From Cryphonectria parasitica EP155 (Eukaryota > Ascomycota > Sordariomycetes > Diaporthales > Cryphonectriaceae): 64,000 bases of DNA. The notes under the pieces are model-generated. The model had not been told where the DNA came from. It ran no database searches and worked only from the letters and a program-made list of their open reading frames with translations. Positions 56,834 through 64,000 of the stretch are shown here, piece by piece (the stretch's first letter is position 1; every line of letters begins with the position of its first letter). Where the stretch lies: positions 4,024,759 through 4,088,758 of the forward strand of contig NW_024468911.1 in the NCBI RefSeq assembly GCF_011745365.1, given 5' to 3'. The position numbers and the translations under genes are program-made.

Positions 56834-59800
56834 TCAAGTATTAAGCTGAGGCACACCAGCTTTCCGATATCGATCCAGGAGGTTTATGTCTGAAGGCCTT
56901 CTGGCGAGAGAAATGACAGTGTTACCATTTGCGTCTCGAGCATCCACATCAGCGCCTTTGGAAAGCAGGAACTCAATCATTGCGCTCCGGCCGTGGCGCA
57001 GAGTCATGTCGTTTTTCAGTGACCGATCACGAGGGCTCCACCAGGACAATCCTTCATCGTCGCCCACGATATGCATGAGAAACGACCAGCCCCTGTTGTC
57101 TGTCGCATTGACATTCGCATGGTAAGAGAGCAGCAGTTCTGCCACAGAGACATCCCTGGCCTGCATCAACGCAGTCTCCGAGTTGTTTGACCGGAATCTG
57201 GCGTCTGTGATCCGCCCTGCCACGTCTGCACCATGTTTGAGCATCAAGGCGATAATCTCTTTCCTCATGGCCCATCCAGGGGACTCGGGCTGTTTGAGGC
57301 ATTCCAGCTGCCAGCGAAGCGCTGTCCTCCCTGTGAGGTCAGGTCTGTCCAGATCCTGTAACGTGCTGTGTTGTAGCATCAACGTTGCTACTGCTGCGTT
57401 CTGGAGCTGGTGGAGCGGTGTGCGACCCAGGAAATCGCCTTCAGAAACCCTGGCCCCAACGCCCAGAAGGCCCTCAAGGCAATGTAGGGTCCTGCTGTCC
57501 CCTTGCTTCGCCACCAGATGAAGTAGTGTTTCCATCTGCGAACCTCTTTTGTTCGAAGACCACTTGTTGCCGAACTTCATGTTGATGTCTGCACCATGGT
57601 TGTACAGAATCTCGATCGTGCTGCCGTGTCCATTCATCATCGCAATTAACAGCGCAGTCTTGAGGAGATCACCATGGTCTTCCGCGTCTGTCTGTCTCGC
57701 CTCAAGCTCGTTTATGATCGCGAAGTCTAGCCCCACGAAAGCGTAGAGCCATAGCTGGGACACAATGAAAAATTCCTTATCGAACCAGTGAAAGCGTTCG
57801 GCGTTCAGCCGCTGTCGGACAGAATGATGTTGACAGCAATCCCTCAGAATCCACAGTCGAGGGCCAACGCCCTGGATGTCACACAACTGGAGAGCCTGCG
57901 CTTGTAGGGAGGAGCCTGCTTGTCTTGACATTCTATAATGAAAATCCCAGAAAGTACTGGCGTAATCCACAAAAGGGTGCCTCTGAAACAATAGGGACCG
58001 AACAGGCACGTGCCATGTGCTCGTGGTGTCAGGACCTTGGGATTTTTGCAGCACCAAGGGAAAAGATGCTGCCTCATGACGGAATTCCTCCAAGAGGAGA
58101 AAGCCCATACAGGTCTTTGCCAAGACAAACTGTGCCTCATCTAAAGAAATACTGTGGCACCACCTGGGCACTGACGCTTTTCGTACGATATGCTTTGACG
58201 GGAGCAAGAAGTCGATGACTGTTTGGTGGAAAAACGTCACCGTGCCAGAAGAGATGGACAACATCAGCCCACATTGTTGGTTCAACCGAACAGCAAAGTC
58301 TTCATCAGACTCTTCCAGATCGAGGTCGGCCAATCTTCCCGGGTATGCCATGGTGTCTAGGTCCTGCTCCATAGCCATGGCCTCCCGCATTTCTGGCACT
58401 GTCAATGGTCTGTGGGCAGCCAGCAAAATACAAAATGCCCGCCTGACAAGATCGGTCGCCACATCGGCATTCGCGGCATACGATTTGGACAAGGATTGTT
58501 GGAGAAGATTCTCATATGCATCCTCCACCGTCCTTGGCAGATGCTGCAGCTCTTTTTCAATGCCCTTTGGTGTGGGCGGGATGTGGTCTGCTTGGTTGAG
58601 GTATTCGAACACAAGATGGACCCAGAGGTAGGTTCGATCAGGGTGGCGACCCTGGCCGAGAAGTCTCGCCTCAAGTGATCGCTGAGCGCTCGTCGATAGG
58701 TCCTCGCAGAACTCTGCGATGCGTGTCCTGGTGACAAGGCTTACCTCCTGTTCGATCTCAGCGGCGAAGTGATCGGCGGATATTTTGACGCAGTGATTAG
58801 AAAGGTCTTTATGCGCTTTATTCAGCTGGCGGGACCGTCTACCTGTGAGAAGAAACCTGACAGCCTTCTCTCGCTCCGTGTGGAGCTTTCTCAGCTTATG
58901 AACAAGCCTGTCGATATCTTCGCTGGCACACTCATCAAGCGCATCAATGACAAACACGAGTCTCCCTGCAGCCGGATCGTTGATGGCATTCAGGAAGATC
59001 TCCCACAGTATCGAAGGCGACCTGGCGATGTCCTTGTGCTTTTGGACATGCTCTTTGGCATGTTTGATGAGCAAGTCGTTCTGAGACAGCAGCTGATGGA
59101 GCAGCGAGGCGATCGCTGGGGCCAGAGAGTCCTGCACCCGCTCTTTGAAGAAGAAGTAGCAGATTGTGCTGGAAGAATCTTCGTGCGGGAGGACGCAGTC
59201 GATCATGTACTTTGAGAGGACTGATTTCCCGCAGCCCGGATTCGCTGTGAGAAAAAGAATTCCGTGAGACTGTCCGTCCAGCCAGTTCTTGACCTGCTGC
59301 TGCCCGAGGAACCACTGGCAGGTCCCTGAAACTGCGTCGGGCACCGAGTCCTTCAGGTCGACGTACGACTTCTGTCCCGAAGCGGTCTCAGGGGCGAGAG
59401 CCCGCAAGCATGCCATGTCCTCCTGACTGAGGAGATGATCGAAATGCTCCTGCTGTACGCGCATGCCTTCCAACATAATTGTATTGTTCCTCTTCATCTC
59501 ACAGAGCAGCTGTTCATGAGCTACCTTTGACAGGCCCTCAATCTTACCGATGGCGGCATTGACATTTCCCAGAATAGCGGTCAGGGCATTGCCGTCTGCG
59601 AAGTTTTGGAGTACCTTCAGGTCCTTGTTGATGATGATCTCAAGCTTCTTGACCCGTTCAAGACTTTCTTCCCATTTGCCAACACCCAGTGTGTCCTTGA
59701 CGGCCGACTTGAACTGGTTGAAGGCGTGGACGACAGCCCTGACTTGCACATCGATCATCTGCTCGTAGAGGGATATGAGCTGGCCTTGCATCGTCTCCCT

Positions 59801-61585
59801 CTCAAGCTTGTTTTCCACGCGCTGGATGATGAGCTCCAGTTGTGCATAATAAGAAGAGCGCATGGTGACATATGTAACCGCCTTCAGTCGCGCTTCGTTC
59901 TGAGCCACCGGGTTGGTCAGAAGAGGCAGGAAGACGCGGACTACCCCCCATGCAAGAGACGCGTGGGGCGAAAACTGTACAGCGCCACTGATCCAATCAT
60001 CGAAGAACGAAACGACCTTTCCGAAGTTGTGCAAAACAGCCTTGGTGGTGCTGCATTTCTTGAAGTGATGCTGCCTGAAGATGCCCTCAAGCTGATCACG
60101 GCGGGCTCGAGGGTCAGCACTGATCTTGTTGTGAGGGAGCCTGCTATCCTTGTAGATGTCTGCATCGTCCTGGTTCGATGACATATGTTTCGAGAGAAGT
60201 CTCTCAAACTCATCAACGATTTCCTTCTTGGTCTGATTCTCCTTGTTTCGTTGGTACGCCTGATCCCAGAGCGTAGTCTTGTAGGGAACGGTGTTGACAG
60301 GCGCGTTATCGACAGGAGCGAAGTTGCGAGGGGCAGAGTGGACCGGCGCAGTGTTGTCAAAGGAAGGGTGATCAGAATCGACGCTGCCAGGAACAGCAAT
60401 GCTGGGAAGAGTGTTGCCAGGAGTGGTATTGCCAGAGAAAGTGCCCTCGGGAACAGTATTGGTAGGGAAAGAGCTGTCAGGTACAGTGCCAGGGATAGCG
60501 TTGCGAGTGGAAGCCTTGTCAGGGACGATGTCTCCAGGGAAGGTACGACCTGGGTCCTCATTCCCAAGGAAGGTGTTGACAGGCACGATACGACCTGGGA
60601 CAGCTCGAGCTCTGCTAGAAGCAATACTGCCAGAGCTAGCACGGGCAGGAAGAGTAATAGTGCCAGGGGTGATCTTGTCAGTGACAGTGCTGCTAGGAGT
60701 AGTAGTGCTAGGAACAGTGTTCCGAGGGGATTGCGTGCCAGTTCCAGTGCTGCGAGGCATGTCTTTGGGAGGGACAGGCGGGCCAGTGACAACATTGCCA
60801 TGGCTAGTATTGCGAGGAGAGACAGGATGAGCAGGATCGATACTGCCAGGAGCCGGTTTGCTGGCAAGAGTATTGTGACGGGGAGCTGCATTTCCAAGAA
60901 CGGTATTGCGAGGGCGGCTGCTGTCAGGGAGTGTGCTGCCAGCAGAAACGGTACTGCCAGGGCGAGTGCGTCTCAAAACAGGCTTGCTGGGGACGGTATT
61001 GCCAGCTACGGTGTCTCGACGAACAGTGTTGTTGACAGGGACAGCATTGCGCAGGCGAGTTTGCCCAGAAACATTGTTGTCCAGACGAGCGTTTCCAGGG
61101 ACCGTGGTATAGCCAGTGTGAGTGTGTCCAAAAACGGCAGTGTCAGGGGTGGGAGGCATATTGCGAGGAATACTGGGCCCCATATCCACAGACTCGGCTT
61201 CAGCAGCCGAAACGACCGAGTAGTCCCTTTCCTCATGACGAGGCCCGCCAACGCCCTGCTGGTTCCAGTACAGGTTGTACAGCTCCCTGCCCTCGCTCAG
61301 CTCCGGGTACTCATACAAGCCTCCCTCGCGCCTGGGAGCCTCCCCCGCGAACGACGACGCCTGCAGGACCTCCGCCACGGACGGCAGCGCCTGGACAGCT
61401 GCTTGCCTTCCGGGGAGGGTAAGGAGCATCTGCCAGGGCACGGTCTTCTTTCCGAATCGGTGACGGATGGTTGACTTCAGGACCCGAAGTTTGTCCTTGA
61501 TGACGGGAGGAGGCCCCTCTCTAGCGGCCGCGTCCGCTCGGGGCATGTTCATGATGTCTGTGGGATGGTGTAAAATGGCAGCCAT
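56834..61585 (-). CDS. NACHT-ankyrin NLR-like protein with N-terminal pentapeptide-type repeats
   Basis: One long exon, up to 1,583 aa from the ATG at 61585. A CCCACAG|A acceptor-like site just after it means the true start may be the ATG at 61552, with an upstream 5' UTR intron. Domain order: short basic N-terminus; a degenerate five-residue repeat of the type P-x-N-T-V (about residues 145-432); a fungal NACHT-NTPase N-terminal domain beginning LWDQAYQRNKENQTKKEIVDEF; NACHT core with Walker A TANPGCGKS near residue 780 and Walker B LVFVIDALDECAS near 880, then LLTGRR and PRTVEDAYENLL; C-terminal ankyrin repeats (about 1330-1570, for example HGADINMK, GRTPLHQLQ, LLSKGADVDARDANGNT). Such STAND proteins sense ligands through the C-terminal repeats and signal through the N-terminus. 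Here the usual death- or enzyme-type effector is replaced by the repeat region. Confidence 0.88.
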   Translation of the reverse strand: MAAILHHPTDIMNMPRADAAAREGPPPVIKDKLRVLKSTIRHRFGKKTVPWQMLLTLPGRQAAVQALPSVAEVLQASSFAGEAPRREGGLYEYPELSEGRELYNLYWNQQGVGGPRHEERDYSVVSAAEAESVDMGPSIPRNMPPTPDTAVFGHTHTGYTTVPGNARLDNNVSGQTRLRNAVPVNNTVRRDTVAGNTVPSKPVLRRTRPGSTVSAGSTLPDSSRPRNTVLGNAAPRHNTLASKPAPGSIDPAHPVSPRNTSHGNVVTGPPVPPKDMPRSTGTGTQSPRNTVPSTTTPSSTVTDKITPGTITLPARASSGSIASSRARAVPGRIVPVNTFLGNEDPGRTFPGDIVPDKASTRNAIPGTVPDSSFPTNTVPEGTFSGNTTPGNTLPSIAVPGSVDSDHPSFDNTAPVHSAPRNFAPVDNAPVNTVPYKTTLWDQAYQRNKENQTKKEIVDEFERLLSKHMSSNQDDADIYKDSRLPHNKISADPRARRDQLEGIFRQHHFKKCSTTKAVLHNFGKVVSFFDDWISGAVQFSPHASLAWGVVRVFLPLLTNPVAQNEARLKAVTYVTMRSSYYAQLELIIQRVENKLERETMQGQLISLYEQMIDVQVRAVVHAFNQFKSAVKDTLGVGKWEESLERVKKLEIIINKDLKVLQNFADGNALTAILGNVNAAIGKIEGLSKVAHEQLLCEMKRNNTIMLEGMRVQQEHFDHLLSQEDMACLRALAPETASGQKSYVDLKDSVPDAVSGTCQWFLGQQQVKNWLDGQSHGILFLTANPGCGKSVLSKYMIDCVLPHEDSSSTICYFFFKERVQDSLAPAIASLLHQLLSQNDLLIKHAKEHVQKHKDIARSPSILWEIFLNAINDPAAGRLVFVIDALDECASEDIDRLVHKLRKLHTEREKAVRFLLTGRRSRQLNKAHKDLSNHCVKISADHFAAEIEQEVSLVTRTRIAEFCEDLSTSAQRSLEARLLGQGRHPDRTYLWVHLVFEYLNQADHIPPTPKGIEKELQHLPRTVEDAYENLLQQSLSKSYAANADVATDLVRRAFCILLAAHRPLTVPEMREAMAMEQDLDTMAYPGRLADLDLEESDEDFAVRLNQQCGLMLSISSGTVTFFHQTVIDFLLPSKHIVRKASVPRWCHSISLDEAQFVLAKTCMGFLLLEEFRHEAASFPLVLQKSQGPDTTSTWHVPVRSLLFQRHPFVDYASTFWDFHYRMSRQAGSSLQAQALQLCDIQGVGPRLWILRDCCQHHSVRQRLNAERFHWFDKEFFIVSQLWLYAFVGLDFAIINELEARQTDAEDHGDLLKTALLIAMMNGHGSTIEILYNHGADINMKFGNKWSSNKRGSQMETLLHLVAKQGDSRTLHCLEGLLGVGARVSEGDFLGRTPLHQLQNAAVATLMLQHSTLQDLDRPDLTGRTALRWQLECLKQPESPGWAMRKEIIALMLKHGADVAGRITDARFRSNNSETALMQARDVSVAELLLSYHANVNATDNRGWSFLMHIVGDDEGLSWWSPRDRSLKNDMTLRHGRSAMIEFLLSKGADVDARDANGNTVISLARRPSDINLLDRYRKAGVPQLNT
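60275..61150 (-). repeat. degenerate 15-nt minisatellite coding for pentapeptide repeats
   Basis: Within the NACHT-ankyrin gene, successive 15-nt units encode P-x-N-T-[VLA]-like pentads, clearest near the end (PGNTL PSIAV PGSVD ... PVHSA PRNFA PVDNA PVNTV). Units are diverged, with shifts of phase between blocks. Because 15 is a multiple of three, any frame lacking a stop in one unit tends to stay open through the array. Several frames are in fact open on both strands (plus 60185-61474 and 60399-60830; minus 59941-60897). Confidence 0.8.
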
Positions 61586-64000
61586 TGAGTGGGTTGTAAA
61601 AATCAACTTGACAATGTTGGGGAGGGGGGGCAAATTGACAATCAGCAGGGTAAAAACTAGCTGCGTTTGGGTATTCACATTATTATCGTTTCCGCGGGAC
61701 CATGGTGAGAGACAGAGACAGTTAAAGAAATAAGAGTGCTTTGAGGCTCAAAAAAGCTCACAAAAACCTTGTTGCCATACGTAAGTGTCGAATCGCAGAG
61801 GCATTGACCGTTACCCATCTCCACAATTCTGCAGCTTTCGCTGGCAATCAAGGCCACATGAGGGTCCATGAAAAGAAACACCCTACTGGACGATGATTAT
61901 GGACAACACAGCAATGTTGTCTCGGACGCGATAGATTGATAACTTGGGGAAAAGAACTTAGAGGAAGAAAGGCAAAGGAGGAAAGCTTTTTTTTTTTTTG
62001 GGGGGGGGGGGGGAATATCCATCATGTTGCCGATGCAGCCGCGGTGTAGTTTGGGAGGAGATCATGTCTGGGTACTGTCAGCCTGGTTGATAAGAGGATG
62101 GATGAGCTTGGAGCTTGTTCCTCACCACCGTGCCCCAGCCTTATGTGTCCCAAAGAAGGAGTTCGTCAACTCTTGAGAGCAGCTGAAGAATGGGGACATG
62201 GTCTTGCTGTTCATGCATTCAGTGCTACTTCGACCGGCCGCACGGTCCATGATTTGACTTCCTTGATCCTGTTTTGGTCTTGATGAGGCAGATGGTCCGC
62301 CCGCCCTGGCTGATGTTACGTGAAGGGGAGGACTTGAGAGTGCCCGACATTATTGTTTACTTTGGTGCCACTTGGATGCCACGATCTGGGGATATGATGC
62401 AAGACAACGTTGAATATCAATCCTCTATTTTGCTATGGAAGGTCTGCCTTTCAACCCCACCTGGCAACGGCTTCATTACCTTTCTGGTAGCTAATTCGCA
62501 AAGGGCCGTGCTCGTAGCGTAATCGACAACTTCTCTGATCCTCGGCGTCCATTACATCAGACCGACCTCCCCGAGCCTCGTGTCCTTATGGTTGCCTCCC
62601 AAGTGATGGATGGTCTGTGCCTTTACTAGTCTCCTGATTTGTACATGTAAACAAAAACCTTAAGCCAGCTAGGCGAGGATGCCCTTCGAAAAGAAAAGCG
62701 CCCAACAGAGCTTTGGATAGCACTTAAACCTTGTAAATCAATGAGACCGACTGGTGGCTCGTTGGCAAGCGTAATTAGCATGTACCAGAACAGAAATAGA
62801 ACTAGGAAATTGTTTTTGCATTCCAGAAAGGTGAAGCAGGCGATGGAGGTGGGGAGCGGGGGCTCCACAGAAGTGGGCGAGGAAGCAATCGTCAACATCA
62901 CCCACCCCCCTCTCTAATGTTAGTCAGGGCTGACTGGACGACTTCTTGATGTCTTGTCACGAATGATGAGGTCTCCACTCCAGCATGTCTAAGATAACTG
63001 GCACTGGAGACAGTTCAATGAATGATGTCTTTGCTTGCCATGTAAATATGCAAATCAGACATGAGACGAATAGGTTCATAGTTACATATAGTGTTTCTCA
63101 GTAGCATGAAAAGAATCACTGAATATACTTTGGAAAGTTGTTTATCTGTAACAGTTGTTGTATTCCCAGCAGCAGTATCTCCAGTGGACCAGCGCTTGGC
63201 AGTACTCAAGTTGATATTAGTCAGCAAGAGGGCTCTTCAATAAAACATCCTGCTGTTCTGGTCTCCCACTCTTTCTCTCTTAAAATAAGTATTTTATACC
63301 TGCACGAAACTCGTCCTCATTCTCTCCCTTTCCCCTTGTTCTTCCGCCGTCCTTCTCATCCGCGACACGCACCAAGCATTTAGAAGTTCAACATATTCCA
63401 AGACCAAGCCCTTGCAATGAATCAAATAAGAGGCGATAATAAACGAAAGAACAAGACCGGACCCATATTTGAATGGAGCGCCATTGAGAATGTTAAAATG
63501 GCAGGACAATCTGCATTGCATGTAGTCAAATTGCTGCACTGGCAGGGTTGGTTACTAGCCATGATAAGCGTGTTAGATTTGGTTCGTGTGTTCAGTACAA
63601 ACTTAAACAGCGATCATCACAGTCCACCGAGTCAGTCCAGGGACACACATGCAACGATTGGAATGATCTGTCCTAGTATTGGCTATTATTAATGATCTTT
63701 GGAATGTCCTATTCCCCTTTTCTCTCCTGCAACGATCCTTCCCTTTTCCAGGGATAGGAAGAGGCGCAAACCATGCAATAAGACACTCGCCATTTCTTGT
63801 GTTGTGCATCCGTCTAATGAGGGCGAAGAGACGCGATTTCAAATGATCCTTCTCAATTAGTACAGACATGCAGCTTTTACAGAATTTCCCAAAACCGTTT
63901 GCCCAATGTATACCGAGGCCCCCCGTTGAAACGCCCATGTCATGTCACCGTCAGGAGAAGACACCATTCCTTACAGGACAATGCAGGCAGCCAGAATGGC
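61586..64000. other. 2.4-kb terminal non-coding region
   Basis: Upstream region of the NACHT-ankyrin gene. It holds T13-G14 at 61987-62013. Frames of 60-111 codons (62098-62283, 62274-62522, minus 62626-62901, 63417-63692, minus 63603-63938) show no domain, splice or composition support. Nothing else is recognised. Confidence 0.5.

Noticed and set aside
60185..61474. Plus-strand 429-codon frame as a separate gene
   Set aside because: It is fully antisense to the NACHT-ankyrin coding region and is explained by the 15-nt periodicity of the repeat array.
62626..62901. 91-codon minus frame near the right end
   Set aside because: No start context, domain or neighbouring exon; composition matches the surrounding non-coding DNA.
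1..64000. CRISPR arrays, bacterial operons, phage or plasmid signals
   Set aside because: No regularly spaced direct repeats, no Shine-Dalgarno-led gene runs, and spliceosomal introns in most genes.

Overview
This window looks like nuclear DNA of a filamentous ascomycete, probably a Sordariomycete. Genes are compact and carry short introns (about 57-190 nt). Donors are mostly GTAAGT-like, branch sites are often CTGAC/CTAAC, and acceptors are YAG. The proteins are typical of moulds: HET-domain proteins, STAND/NLR-type NTPases, a CYP52-like P450, and Csm1, Spc24, Fis1, Msp1 and Rsc8 orthologues with filamentous-fungal architecture. There are no operons, CRISPR arrays or bacterial signals. I cannot name the genus.

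Layout. 0-1.9 kb: a tRNA-Ala(AGC) with a 16-nt intron. 1.9-13.4 kb: an accessory, self/non-self type block: HET protein (-), NB-ARC/TPR NLR-like protein (-), CYP52-like cytochrome P450 (+, six exons), second HET protein (+). 14.3-31 kb: mostly housekeeping: RSC8/SWI3 chromatin remodeller (-), divergent ETF-alpha (+), convergent ARH1 ferredoxin reductase (-), a four-TM membrane protein with a long disordered tail (+), the monopolin/kinetochore protein Csm1 (-), divergent Msp1 AAA ATPase (+), and an Fcy2-type purine-cytosine permease (+). 30.8-36.4 kb is gene-poor, with homopolymers, a nested palindrome and two weak small-ORF candidates. 36.4-39.1 kb: a large disordered protein of unknown function. 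39.1-41.4 kb: non-coding, with a tRNA-like, A-tailed element inside a perfect inverted repeat. 41.4-43.4 kb: FIS1 (-) and SPC24 (+), divergent. 44-49.1 kb: a small two-TM protein (-), a TatD/Scn1-like hydrolase (+) and a variant vacuolar Ca2+/H+ exchanger (-). 51.8-56.4 kb: a 230-aa protein of unknown function, a Yke4-type ZIP zinc transporter and a 119-aa orphan. 56.8-61.6 kb: a large NACHT-ankyrin NLR (-) whose N-terminal third is a degenerate pentapeptide repeat.

How the genes fit together. Several housekeeping genes serve mitochondria: ETF-alpha and ARH1 (flavin electron transfer in the matrix), FIS1 and MSP1 (outer membrane; Msp1 clears mislocalised tail-anchored proteins, and Fis1 is itself tail-anchored). 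Two kinetochore genes (CSM1, SPC24) each sit head to head with one of the outer-membrane genes across a promoter of about 550 bp. The two HET genes and two NLR-type genes are candidates for allorecognition or immune functions. The most unusual items are the repeat-bearing NACHT-ankyrin protein, the HET/NLR/P450 block, the CAX exchanger that lacks the usual Gly-Asn residues in both alpha-repeats, and the tRNA-like element near 40.8 kb. All exon-intron structures were read by eye from splice signals and reading-frame continuity; no transcript data were available.
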